Assembly: GCF_001718195.1 (NCBI RefSeq)
Contig: NZ_MCNV01000020.1
Span: 90,727 to 154,726, forward strand
Source of the DNA: Paraburkholderia nodosa
GTDB taxonomy: Bacteria > Pseudomonadota > Gammaproteobacteria > Burkholderiales > Burkholderiaceae
DNA: 64,000 nucleotides
Reading direction: 5' to 3'
Positions 34,040 through 42,281 of the stretch are shown here, one piece after another (position 1 is the stretch's first letter; each line of letters starts with the position of its first letter). The notes beneath the pieces were generated by a model, which did no database searches, was not told the origin of the DNA, and was given only the letters and a program-made list of their open reading frames with translations. The position numbers and the translations under genes are program-made.

Positions 34040-34510
34040 ATGAACGATTCAGCGAGAACGAGGCGCCCGGTTGTCGAGACCGTGACCGGCGCGGATCTGA
34101 CGATCGGCACCCACCTCATCACCAGCCTATTTGCGTATACACATCACGGTCTCTATGCGGGCGCGGGGAAGATCGTGCACTACGCAGGGCTCTCGCGGTC
34201 ACTGCGTCGCGGCCCGGTGCAGGAGGTGTCGCTCACAGCGTTTGCGCATGGGCACCCGGTCTGGATCAGGCAAAGCCCCGTCGCCAGGTTCGCTGGCATG
34301 GAAGCGATCCGCCGGGCCTACTCGCGTCTCGGCGAGGATCGCTACCGGCTGATGTGCAATAACTGCGAGCACTTCTGCACGTGGTGCCTGTACGGCGAGA
34401 GCCGCAGCGACCAGATCGATGTCTTGATGCTCTGTATAACTAATCGTCTGGCAGCCGTAGTCAGGATCGCCAGGCAGCTCGCGGTCACCAGTCGGGCCAT
34501 CTGTCCGTGA
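34040..34510 (+). CDS. LRAT-domain (NlpC/P60-like) protein of unknown function (156 aa)
   Basis: The start MNDSARTRRPVVETVTGAD (34040) has GGAG five bases upstream. The domain has the LRAT hallmarks: the catalytic His in YTHHGLYAG (35-36), the second polar His at 48 (KIVHYAG), and the Cys motif NNCEHFC (Cys109). LRAT proteins are permuted papain-like thiol enzymes that move acyl groups on lipids or cleave amides. A hydrophobic C-terminal segment (LMLCITNRLAAVVRIARQLAV) could anchor it to the membrane. It lies between acxR and acxA, with activator boxes on both sides, so it is probably coregulated with acetone use. Confidence 0.82.
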   Translation: MNDSARTRRPVVETVTGADLTIGTHLITSLFAYTHHGLYAGAGKIVHYAGLSRSLRRGPVQEVSLTAFAHGHPVWIRQSPVARFAGMEAIRRAYSRLGEDRYRLMCNNCEHFCTWCLYGESRSDQIDVLMLCITNRLAAVVRIARQLAVTSRAICP

Positions 34511-34512
34511 CG

Positions 34513-34559
34513 CGTCCGGATCCCGGACACCTGCTGCACAGGCGTCAGGAATCCGGACA
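34513..34559. promoter_or_regulatory. Pair of AcxR-type activator boxes upstream of acxA
   Basis: Box 3 (34513-34529, core GTCCGGATCCCGGAC) and box 4 (34543-34559, core GTCAGGAATCCGGAC) have centres 30 bp apart, matching the spacing of boxes 1 and 2. Box 4 is centred about 110 bp upstream of the -24 element, a normal enhancer distance. Box 3 begins three bases after the LRAT stop codon. Confidence 0.75.
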
Positions 34560-34659
34560 GCGCGGGCAGCCCCTCTGGATCGGCGATGCGGCAAGGGAAC
34601 GCCCGCAACTCATTGATTTCGTTCGCCGATCAAGCGCGGCACGAGGTGCGGGCCACCGC

Positions 34660-34675
34660 TGGCACGCGCCCTGCA
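34660..34675 (+). promoter_or_regulatory. Sigma-54 promoter of acxABC
   Basis: TGGCACGCGCCCTGCA matches TGGCACG-N4-TTGCA at all but one position, with the GG and GC dinucleotides ten bases apart. It lies 54 bases before the acxA start. Confidence 0.85.
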
Positions 34676-34729
34676 ACTGGATGGAGCGTGGGATCTCCCA
34701 CTACGACTACATCAATGATAGGAGGCACT

Positions 34730-36874
34730 ATGCAACCTCAGTCCACCATCCAGGTGATGGGCATCGATGCCGGCGGCACGATGACCGACACCTTCTTCGT
34801 GCGTTCGGATGGCCGCTTCGTGGTCGGTAAGGCGCAAAGCAATCCCGGTGACGAATCGCTTGCCATCTACAACTCTTCCGAAGATGCCCTCGCCCACTGG
34901 GACCGGACCGTGGACGACGTCTATCCGGAACTGGTGACCTGCGTCTATTCCGGTACGGCCATGCTCAACCGGATCCTCATGCGCAAGGGCCTTGCGGTTG
35001 GCCTGATCTGCAACCGCGGCTTCGAGCAGATCCATTCGATGGGCCGCGCGCTGCAGAGCTACCTGGGCTATGCCCTGGAAGATCGCATCCACCTGAACAC
35101 CCATCGCTACGACGAGCCCCTGGTGCCGGTCTCGCGCACGCGTGGCGTCACAGAGCGTACCGACGTGCAAGGCAAGGTCGTGATCCCCCTGCGTGAAGAC
35201 GAGGTCCGCCGGGCGACCCGGGAACTGGTGGAGGCGGGTTCGCAAGCCATCGTCATTTGCCTGCTGCAATCCCACAAGAACGAATCGAGCGAGCAACGCG
35301 CCCGCGACGTCGTGCGCGAAGAGCTGAAGAAGCTGAAGGTGGATATCCCCGTCTTCGCCTCGGTGGACTACTACCCGTCGCGCAAGGAAAGCCACCGGAT
35401 GAATACCACCATCCTGGAGGCCTATGGCGCGGAACCGTCGCGCCAGACGTTGAAAAAGGTCAGCGACCGCTTCAGCAAGCACGGGGCGAAGTTCGACCTG
35501 CGCGTGATGGCCACGCACGGCGGCACCATCAGCTGGAAGGCCAGGGAGCTGGCGCGCACGATCGTTTCCGGCCCGATCGGGGGCGTGATCGGCTCCAGGC
35601 TGCTCGGTGAGGCCCTGGGCGACGAGAACATCGCATGCTCCGATATCGGCGGCACCAGCTTCGACGTGGCGCTGATCACCAAGGGTAACTTCGCCATCAA
35701 GTCGGACCCGGATATGGCCCGTCTGGTCCTCTCCCTGCCTCTCGTGGCGATGGATTCCGTCGGCGCGGGCGCCGGCAGCTTCGTGCGCCTCGACCCTTAC
35801 AGCAAGTCCATCAAGCTTGGCCCCGACAGTGCCGGCTACCGTGTCGGCACCTGCTGGCCCGAGAGCGGCCTGGACACTGTCACCGTCTCGGACTGCCACG
35901 TCGTGCTGGGCTACCTGAACCCGCACAACTTCCTCGGTGGCGCCATCAAGCTCGATGTGGAACGCGCCCGCCAGCACATCAAGGTTCAGGTTGCGGATCC
36001 GCTGGGGCTGTCGGTGGAAGATGCGGCCGCCGGCGTCATCGAACTGCTGGACCTGACACTGTCCGAGTACCTGCGCGCCAACATCAGCGCCAAGGGTTAC
36101 AACCCGGCGGAATTCACCTGCTTCTCTTATGGCGGAGCCGGCCCCGTTCACACCTACGGCTACACCGAGGGTGTTGGCTTCAAGGACGTGGTCGTGCCCG
36201 CCTGGGCAGCCGGCTTCTCGGCGTTCGGCTGCGCCTGCGCCGACTTCGAGTATCGCTACGACAAATCGGTGGATCTGGGCGTTGCACAATTCGCGCCGGA
36301 CGCTGACAAGGCAGCGGCCTGTAAGACCTTGCAGGAAGCCTGGTCGGAACTGGCGGTCAAGGTCGTCGAGGAATTCGAGAACAACGGCTTCAAGGCGAAG
36401 GATGTCATTCTGATTCCGGGTTACAAGATGCAGTACATGGGTCAGCTCAACGACCTCGAGATCGTCTCGCCGGTCGCCACGGCCGGCACAGCCGCCGACT
36501 GGGACCAGATCGTCGAGGCCTTCGAGACCACCTATGGCCGCGTCTATGCGAGTTCCGCCCGCTCGCCCGAACTGGGCTTCTCGATCACGGGCGCGATCCT
36601 GCGCGGCATGGTCACGACCCAGAAGCCGGTGCTGCCTGAGGATCCGGATGCCGGACCGACGCCGCCCAAGCTGGCGTATCTCGGTACACGCCCCTTCTAT
36701 CGCCACAAGAACTGGGTAGACGCCGCGCTCTGGAAGATGGAATCGCTCAAGGCCGGCAACCACATCGTGGGCCCCGCCATCATCGAATCCGATGCCACCA
36801 CCTTCGTGGTGCCCGAAGGCTTCGAGACCACGATCGACAAGCACCGCCTTTTCCATCTCAAGCAAGTGAACTGA
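34730..36874 (+). CDS. acxA: Acetone carboxylase beta subunit (hydantoinase/oxoprolinase A-like)
   Basis: This 714-aa subunit belongs to the HyuA family and carries the nucleotide-binding phosphate loop GIDAGGTMTDT (11-21). Further ASKHA-type motifs are IACSDIGGTSFDVALI and CFSYGGAGPVHTYGY. Together with alpha and gamma it carboxylates acetone to acetoacetate using ATP and bicarbonate. The start at 34730 has AGGAGG before it; an ORF extension to 34586 would run through the promoter. acxB begins 11 bases downstream. The beta-alpha-gamma order is that of Xanthobacter acxABC. Confidence 0.94.
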   Translation: MQPQSTIQVMGIDAGGTMTDTFFVRSDGRFVVGKAQSNPGDESLAIYNSSEDALAHWDRTVDDVYPELVTCVYSGTAMLNRILMRKGLAVGLICNRGFEQIHSMGRALQSYLGYALEDRIHLNTHRYDEPLVPVSRTRGVTERTDVQGKVVIPLREDEVRRATRELVEAGSQAIVICLLQSHKNESSEQRARDVVREELKKLKVDIPVFASVDYYPSRKESHRMNTTILEAYGAEPSRQTLKKVSDRFSKHGAKFDLRVMATHGGTISWKARELARTIVSGPIGGVIGSRLLGEALGDENIACSDIGGTSFDVALITKGNFAIKSDPDMARLVLSLPLVAMDSVGAGAGSFVRLDPYSKSIKLGPDSAGYRVGTCWPESGLDTVTVSDCHVVLGYLNPHNFLGGAIKLDVERARQHIKVQVADPLGLSVEDAAAGVIELLDLTLSEYLRANISAKGYNPAEFTCFSYGGAGPVHTYGYTEGVGFKDVVVPAWAAGFSAFGCACADFEYRYDKSVDLGVAQFAPDADKAAACKTLQEAWSELAVKVVEEFENNGFKAKDVILIPGYKMQYMGQLNDLEIVSPVATAGTAADWDQIVEAFETTYGRVYASSARSPELGFSITGAILRGMVTTQKPVLPEDPDAGPTPPKLAYLGTRPFYRHKNWVDAALWKMESLKAGNHIVGPAIIESDATTFVVPEGFETTIDKHRLFHLKQVN

Positions 36875-36885
36875 GGAGACACGCC

Positions 36886-39210
36886 ATGAACATCATGAGC
36901 GACAAGGAAGTGGGTCTGGGTAACCTGTTGAAGAACGGCGAGACCCTTAAGGAGTTCCGCGACGCGATCATCGCGCGCACGCAGGCTTCCGGCCACTATA
37001 ACGGCCTCACCACGCTGGAGTTCCGGGACCGCGACCCGATCGGCTATGAAAAGCTGTTCTCCAAGCTGCGCGGCGGCCTCGTGCATGCCCGCGAAACCGC
37101 GAAGAAGATCGCCGCCAGTCCGATCGTCGAGCAGGAAGGCGAACTCTGCTTCACGCTCTACAACTCCGTGGGTGACTGCGTGCTGACGTCGACCGGCATC
37201 ATCATCCACGTCGGCACCATGGGCGCGGCGATCAAGTACATGATCGAGAACAACTGGGAAGCCAACCCCGGCATCAACCCCGGGGACATGTTCACCAATA
37301 ACGACTGCTCAATCGGCAACGTCCATCCCTGCGACATCGCCACCATCGTGCCGATCTTCTGGGAGGGCAAGCTGATCGGCTGGGTCGGCGGCGTCACCCA
37401 CGTCATCGACACCGGCTCGGTGACGCCGGGCTCCATGTCCACGGGACAGACCCAGCGCTTCGGCGACGGCTACATGATCACCTGCCGCAAAACCGGCGCC
37501 AACGATACGCCGTTCCGCGACTGGCTCCATGAGTCCCAACGTTCAGTTCGCACGCCGAAGTACTGGATTCTCGACGAGCGTACCCGCATCGCCGGCTGCC
37601 ACATGATCCGCGAGCTCGTCGAGGAGGTGATCCGTGCCGATGGCATCGAAGCCTACGACAAGTTCACGTATGAGGTCATCGAAGAAGGCCGTCGAGGGCT
37701 GCAGAGCCGTATCAAGGCGATGACGCTGCCCGGCAAGTACCGCAAGGTGTCCTTTGTCGACGTGCCGTACAAGCACGAGGACGTGCAGGTCTCCAACGCC
37801 TTCGCCAAGCTCGACTCAATCATGCATTCGCCGGTGGAGATGACCATCAAGGCCGACGGCAAGTGGCGCCTCGACTTCGAGGGTGCAAGCCGCTGGGGTT
37901 GGCACACCTTCAATGCCCATCAGGTGGCATTTACTTCCGGTATTTGGGTGATGATGTGCCAGACCCTGGTGCCGACCCAGCGCATCAATGACGGCGCCTA
38001 CTTCGCCACTGAGTTCCGCTTGCCGAAGGGCACGTGGTGCAACCCGGATGACCGTCGTACCGGTCACGCCTACGCCTGGCACTTCCTGGTCTCGGGCTGG
38101 GCGGCCCTATGGCGCGGTCTGTCCCAGTCCTACTTCAGCCGCGGCTATCTGGAGGAAGTCAACGCCGGCAACGCCAATACTTCCAACTGGCTGCAAGGGG
38201 GCGGCATCAACCAGGACGGCGAGATCCACGCGGTCAACAGCTTCGAGGCCAGCTCCTGCGGCACCGGCGCCTGCGCCGTCAAGGACGGCCTCAACCACGC
38301 CGCAGCCATCTGGAACCCCGAAGGCGACATGGGTGACATCGAGATCTGGGAGATGGCCGAACCGCTGCTCTACCTCGGGCGCAACGTCAAGGCCAACTCC
38401 GGCGGCTATGGCAAGTACCGCGGCGGCGGCGGCTTCGAGACGCTGCGCATGGTGTGGAACGCGCAGGACTGGACCATGTTCTTCATGGGCAATGGCTTCA
38501 TGAACAGCGACTGGGGCATGATGGGGGGCTATCCCTCCGCCACCGGCTATCGCTTCGAGGCGCACAAGACCGGCCTCGAGCAGCGCATCGCGATCGGTGA
38601 CTCGCTACCTCTCGGCGGCGACATCGACCCAACGAACCCCGACTTCGAGCGCCACATCGACGCCACCGCCGAAGTCAAGCGCGACAAGCAGTGCATCACA
38701 ACTGAGGACTGCTATGCGAACCATGACCTTTACCTGAACTACCTGCGTGGCGGCCCCGGTTTCGGCGACCCCCTCGACCGGGATCCGAATGCCATCGAAG
38801 CGGACCTGAACCAGAAGTTCCTGCTGCCGGAATACGCGCAGAAGGTCTATGGCGCCGTCTTCACCCAGGACGGCAAGGGCGTGTTCACGGTGGATGTCAC
38901 CAAGACCGGGGCCCGCCGCGCCGAGGTCCGCAAGGAGCGCCTCGCCCGGGCCCTGCCGACGCGCGAATGGATGAAGGAAGAGCGCGAACGCATCGTCAAC
39001 AAGCACGCGTCCGTCCAGGTGCAGCACATGTTCGCCACCAGCTTCGCCCTGTCGGAGAAGTTCTCGCGGGAGTTCAAGCAGTTCTGGAGCCTGCCAGCGG
39101 ACTGGCAGTTGCTCGAGGAAGAACTGGGCGTGCCGTCCTACGGCTCGAAGCACCGCATGGATCTCTCCCTGCTGCCCGACGTCACCATCGTCGTCCAGGT
39201 CGAAGAGTAA
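36886..39210 (+). CDS. acxB: Acetone carboxylase alpha subunit (hydantoinase B-like)
   Basis: This 774-aa subunit is of the HyuB family. Readable family segments are FTNNDCSIGNVHPCDIA, WVGGVTHVIDTGSVTPGSM, ISNGFMNSDWG-like stretches (MFFMGNGFMNSDWGMMG) and GGPGFGDPLDRDP near the C-terminus. In the characterised enzyme this subunit holds the Mn site where the acetone enolate is carboxylated. Start at ATG 36886 (GGAG upstream) or 36895. acxC follows 23 bases later. Confidence 0.94.
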   Translation: MNIMSDKEVGLGNLLKNGETLKEFRDAIIARTQASGHYNGLTTLEFRDRDPIGYEKLFSKLRGGLVHARETAKKIAASPIVEQEGELCFTLYNSVGDCVLTSTGIIIHVGTMGAAIKYMIENNWEANPGINPGDMFTNNDCSIGNVHPCDIATIVPIFWEGKLIGWVGGVTHVIDTGSVTPGSMSTGQTQRFGDGYMITCRKTGANDTPFRDWLHESQRSVRTPKYWILDERTRIAGCHMIRELVEEVIRADGIEAYDKFTYEVIEEGRRGLQSRIKAMTLPGKYRKVSFVDVPYKHEDVQVSNAFAKLDSIMHSPVEMTIKADGKWRLDFEGASRWGWHTFNAHQVAFTSGIWVMMCQTLVPTQRINDGAYFATEFRLPKGTWCNPDDRRTGHAYAWHFLVSGWAALWRGLSQSYFSRGYLEEVNAGNANTSNWLQGGGINQDGEIHAVNSFEASSCGTGACAVKDGLNHAAAIWNPEGDMGDIEIWEMAEPLLYLGRNVKANSGGYGKYRGGGGFETLRMVWNAQDWTMFFMGNGFMNSDWGMMGGYPSATGYRFEAHKTGLEQRIAIGDSLPLGGDIDPTNPDFERHIDATAEVKRDKQCITTEDCYANHDLYLNYLRGGPGFGDPLDRDPNAIEADLNQKFLLPEYAQKVYGAVFTQDGKGVFTVDVTKTGARRAEVRKERLARALPTREWMKEERERIVNKHASVQVQHMFATSFALSEKFSREFKQFWSLPADWQLLEEELGVPSYGSKHRMDLSLLPDVTIVVQVEE

Positions 39211-39233
39211 ACACCCCATAGAGGAGTAGAGAA

Positions 39234-39743
39234 ATGTCTGCCTACACCAATGAACAGGTCGCGCACCTCGTCGAAGGCTCCCTTGACTGGGAAACCACGT
39301 TCCGCATGCTCTCGATGCCGAAGGACGAGAGCCGGTTCGAGCAGTATCTGGCAGCCCTGCAGGCCAGGGTCAGCTTCGCCGACCGCATCGTGCTCCCGCT
39401 CGGCCCGCATCTGCATATCGTGCAATCGGCCAGCAGCAAGAAGTGGCTGGTCAAGTGCGACTGCGGCCACGAGTTCTGCGACTACCGCGAAAACTGGAAA
39501 CTGCATGCCGCGATCTACGTGCGCGACACGGAAGAGGCGATGACCGAGGTCTATCCGAAGCTGATGGCCCCGGACACGCAGTGGCAGGTCTATCGCGAGT
39601 ACTACTGCCCGACGTGCGGCACCATGCATGATGTCGAGGCGCCCACCCCGTGGTATCCCGTGATCCACGACTTCGAACCGGACATCGAGGCGTTCTATAA
39701 GGAATGGGTGCAGCTGCCGGTGCCGGAACGCGCCGCGGACTGA
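39234..39743 (+). CDS. acxC: Acetone carboxylase gamma subunit
   Basis: This 169-aa subunit has the two metal-binding clusters of the gamma family: KCDCGHEFCDYRENWKLH (Cys75, Cys77, His79, Cys82) and YYCPTCGTMHDVEAP (Cys125, Cys128), expected to hold zinc. GAGGAG precedes the start. Its size agrees with the roughly 19.6 kDa gamma subunit of Xanthobacter acetone carboxylase. It is the last gene of the operon; a hairpin lies 16 bases past the stop. Confidence 0.94.
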   Translation: MSAYTNEQVAHLVEGSLDWETTFRMLSMPKDESRFEQYLAALQARVSFADRIVLPLGPHLHIVQSASSKKWLVKCDCGHEFCDYRENWKLHAAIYVRDTEEAMTEVYPKLMAPDTQWQVYREYYCPTCGTMHDVEAPTPWYPVIHDFEPDIEAFYKEWVQLPVPERAAD

Positions 39744-39758
39744 CGGGCGGTTGAAGCG

Positions 39759-39783
39759 GAGGGGCCAGGCATCGCCTGCCCCT
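39759..39783 (+). terminator. Hairpin downstream of acxC
   Basis: GGGGCCAGGC and GCCTGCCCC pair with one bulged C around ATC. There is no good T run, so termination strength is uncertain. Confidence 0.5.
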
Positions 39784-39857
39784 TCGCAAAATGTGCTTCC
39801 CTGCACCTGACATGGAAACCAGATTGAACTCGCGCACACGCCCGCGTATCCGATGCC

Positions 39858-40124
39858 TTACAGCAGATCGCATCCGCAACATTTCATGCGACGAGCGAGC
39901 AGGCGTTGCACCGGAGGTTCGACGCGTGCGGCATCACTGCGCATCAACGTCCCGCGACCACCGGTGCTGATGTTCGAATACCATGTCACTGTCATCTCGT
40001 CGGCGGCCCACTCGATGGTGGCTTGTGCGTGCTTCGCAAACTCGCCCCCCGGAAAGACGCCGAAACCGTCCGCTTTTACTGTCATGTTGCCATGCCAGTT
40101 TGTGGCACTGATCGTCGCATCCAT
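39858..40124 (-). CDS. Hypothetical protein (88 aa), doubtful
   Basis: The frame begins MDATISATNWHGNMTVKADG and includes a plausible strand-rich stretch (AQATIEWAADEMTVTWYSN) with an end in two Cys pairs (KCCGCDLL). No good ribosome binding site is visible. It overlaps the frame at 40082-40441 by 43 bases in a different phase, so the two may be one frameshifted gene or a coupled pair. Confidence 0.35.
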   Translation of the reverse strand: MDATISATNWHGNMTVKADGFGVFPGGEFAKHAQATIEWAADEMTVTWYSNISTGGRGTLMRSDAARVEPPVQRLLARRMKCCGCDLL

Positions 40125-40441
40125 TGTCCGCGCATGGTCTGCCCCGTTCGTTTGTTGTGCGAAAAGTCCATCTCAATCCACGCCTCATCAAGAAGCGCCA
40201 GCATCAAGGTCAAGTTATGTGGTGCGACACGTGCCGCCTTCGGCCCCGTGTAATCCGGCACGAAGCAGGCAATCTCATCTTGCAAAGTCCAGGCACGCTG
40301 TCTATCTTCAAAGCGCGTGACTGTTGCAAGCGAAGCGCATCCGGTTCGATAGAGAACATCGGCGAAAACCGCAGAACTCCATGCCAGCTCTTCGACGTGC
40401 CCAAACCTCTTCTCGCTTGCGCGACGCCTATTTAAGCGCAT
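40082..40441 (-). CDS. Hypothetical protein (119 aa), doubtful
   Basis: The frame begins MRLNRRRASEKRFGHVEELA and has helical stretches (VAPHNLTLMLALLDEAWIEMDF). No family was recognised and the ribosome binding site is poor. Coding character is moderate. It lies just upstream of, and overlaps, the 88-aa frame. Confidence 0.35.
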   Translation of the reverse strand: MRLNRRRASEKRFGHVEELAWSSAVFADVLYRTGCASLATVTRFEDRQRAWTLQDEIACFVPDYTGPKAARVAPHNLTLMLALLDEAWIEMDFSHNKRTGQTMRGQWMRRSVPQTGMAT

Positions 40442-40563
40442 TCATAGCAAGGCCGCCCTCGCGCCGCTATCCATTACATTGATCCCATACTTGGTGCAAG
40501 GGCTTCCTTGCCGTGGCCATCGTGCTGGAACGTTAGCAGTCTTTAGTTTTCGAGGAATAAGCC

Positions 40564-41928
40564 GTGAACAATAGACAATTCGTTTGCTCCGTTGAAGTCT
40601 GGCTGATGGCCGCGTTGATGCTCGGAGGTCCCGCCTACGCGCAAACCAACGGACCTGGCGATACGCGAGTCGGTTGCATACACCTCGATGCGTCCGGTGC
40701 GCATTTCATCGACGTTACCAATCGAACCCGCACGCAGGCAATTGCGGATATGCAGGCGGCGCAGGCCTCGGGTGGCAATGCTGGTGACCCGTGCCTGTCT
40801 GGGCGCGTGGCCGACGTGCCGGCACGCGTCTATGCCGGACTTGCTAAAAAGTACCCGGCGCACTTTGCACCACTGCCGGGCGCTACCGCATCGCGCCCAG
40901 CCGTCGTCCCGAGCGCCGCATCGAGCACCGCTGCGCCGTTCAACGCGACGTATGCATTCACGAATCTAGACGCCTTGGTGCCCCCCGCCTTCCTCCCATT
41001 TTTCTCGGTCACGGGGCTGGCGTCTAACGGCCGGGTCTACGGCGCCCTTTACGACAACAACTTCAACGAATGGGTCGCGGTGTATGCAAATGGCAGCATT
41101 ACCCCGCTGGTTGCGGGCGTTATCAGCACGGTATCGCATAACGGGATCGTCGGCGGATCGATCGTTACGGATCCGGTCAACTATTACACGCAGGCGGCGA
41201 TTTTCCGGGGCAACAGCGTCGAACTGGTTCCCCGGCTGGCGGGCGAGATTACCAGCAATGTCACCACCATCAACGATTCGGGAACGGCAATCGTCGTCTC
41301 CTACGACGCCAACTTTAACGGGACTGTGTACGGCTACCGTAACGGAAAAGCCCTGCCGGTGAATGTGTCGATCCCAGGCTTGTACCCGAGTATCATGGGT
41401 ATGAACAATGCCGGCGTTCTTGTCGGGTACGTGACCATCCAGGAAGGCCCCACTTCATATTCCTGGCTTGCGTTTAGCTATGACCTTGATAAGGGAACCA
41501 CCACGACTTTGCCACCTTTGCCAAGCAATCCGTTCTCCTGGGCGACGGGCATCAACGGGCAAGGCGATATCGTCGGGTACTCGTGGGGGCCCACCGCGGA
41601 CGAGCGAATCGGAATATGGCCGGCGAGCGGTGGTGGTTTCGTCGAGTACTTCCATGAAGGCACGCCACAGTATCCGACAGTCAGCAATGAATTGTTGATC
41701 AACGACGAGGACGTGATTGTGATCACGCGCACGACGGACCTGAACAGCTACCTTGTACCGTCGCAAGGCGTAAGGTTATCGCTCGCGCATCTAATCAACT
41801 ATGACCCGAGCACTGATGGGCTGCCATCTTATGTGTTCGGCCTGAATAACGCGGGTGCGATTACGGGCTTGACAACGGGCCCAGGATACATGGACTTCCT
41901 GCTACTGCCGCAGCCGGGCAAACAGTGA
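40564..41928 (+). CDS. Exported HAF-repeat protein (454 aa)
   Basis: GTG start at 40564 after GAGGAA. A signal peptide (WLMAALMLGGPAYAQ) ends near residue 26. A small N-terminal domain with two Cys (VGCIHLDASG, DPCLSGRVADVPARVYAG) precedes about 330 residues of HAF-type beta repeats: units such as SVTGLASNGRVYGALYD, INDSGTAIVVSYD, MNNAGVLVGYV and LNNAGAITGLTTG. HAF repeats are thought to form a beta-propeller-like extracellular domain of unknown role. A second HAF protein follows on the same strand. Confidence 0.82.
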   Translation: MNNRQFVCSVEVWLMAALMLGGPAYAQTNGPGDTRVGCIHLDASGAHFIDVTNRTRTQAIADMQAAQASGGNAGDPCLSGRVADVPARVYAGLAKKYPAHFAPLPGATASRPAVVPSAASSTAAPFNATYAFTNLDALVPPAFLPFFSVTGLASNGRVYGALYDNNFNEWVAVYANGSITPLVAGVISTVSHNGIVGGSIVTDPVNYYTQAAIFRGNSVELVPRLAGEITSNVTTINDSGTAIVVSYDANFNGTVYGYRNGKALPVNVSIPGLYPSIMGMNNAGVLVGYVTIQEGPTSYSWLAFSYDLDKGTTTTLPPLPSNPFSWATGINGQGDIVGYSWGPTADERIGIWPASGGGFVEYFHEGTPQYPTVSNELLINDEDVIVITRTTDLNSYLVPSQGVRLSLAHLINYDPSTDGLPSYVFGLNNAGAITGLTTGPGYMDFLLLPQPGKQ

Positions 41929-41944
41929 CGCCGCTCGCTGGCGA

Positions 41945-42118
41945 TCAATGCAGCACTTTCACAACTGGGTGACGGCGCGCGTTCGCAAGGAGCGGATTCT
42001 CCTCGGCGTCGAGGCGTGGCTCCTGCGCGCCGGTCTCGCGAACGGTGACCCACACGTCCTGCGCGAAGGCGTTCTCAAGACGCAGGAAACGTTCTGCGCC
42101 GGATCGCCGCACAACCAT
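41945..42118 (-). CDS. Very small hypothetical protein (57 aa)
   Basis: The frame MVVRRSGAERFLRLENAFAQ continues with DVWVTVRETGAQEPRLDAEE and ends HPVVKVLH. It reads like a real compact beta protein, with an alternating pattern and no odd codons, in a gap where nothing else is found. The ribosome binding site is weak. It is antisense to the space between two HAF genes. Family not recognised. Confidence 0.42.
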   Translation of the reverse strand: MVVRRSGAERFLRLENAFAQDVWVTVRETGAQEPRLDAEENPLLANARRHPVVKVLH

Positions 42119-42142
42119 CACGCCGTAACCTATAACTGAACG

Positions 42143-42170
42143 ACGCGCGTCCCTTTCAGGGAGCGCGCTG
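42143..42170. terminator. Hairpin between the HAF genes
   Basis: ACGCGCGTCCCT and AGGGAGCGCGCT pair with one bulge around TTC. It may end the first HAF transcript or the small leftward gene's leader; no T run. Confidence 0.4.
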
Positions 42171-42281
42171 TCGACGCTTGCCTGGAGCTCCAGGCTGGTG
42201 CCAGTTGGCGGGAACGGTCAACGATCGTGCCGTGAATGAAACAAGCAATTGATACCCGGTTCTCGGGTGCAGGAGGAACGC

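Noticed and set aside
34712..36865. Leftward 717-codon frame
   Set aside because: Antisense to acxA; no family motifs.
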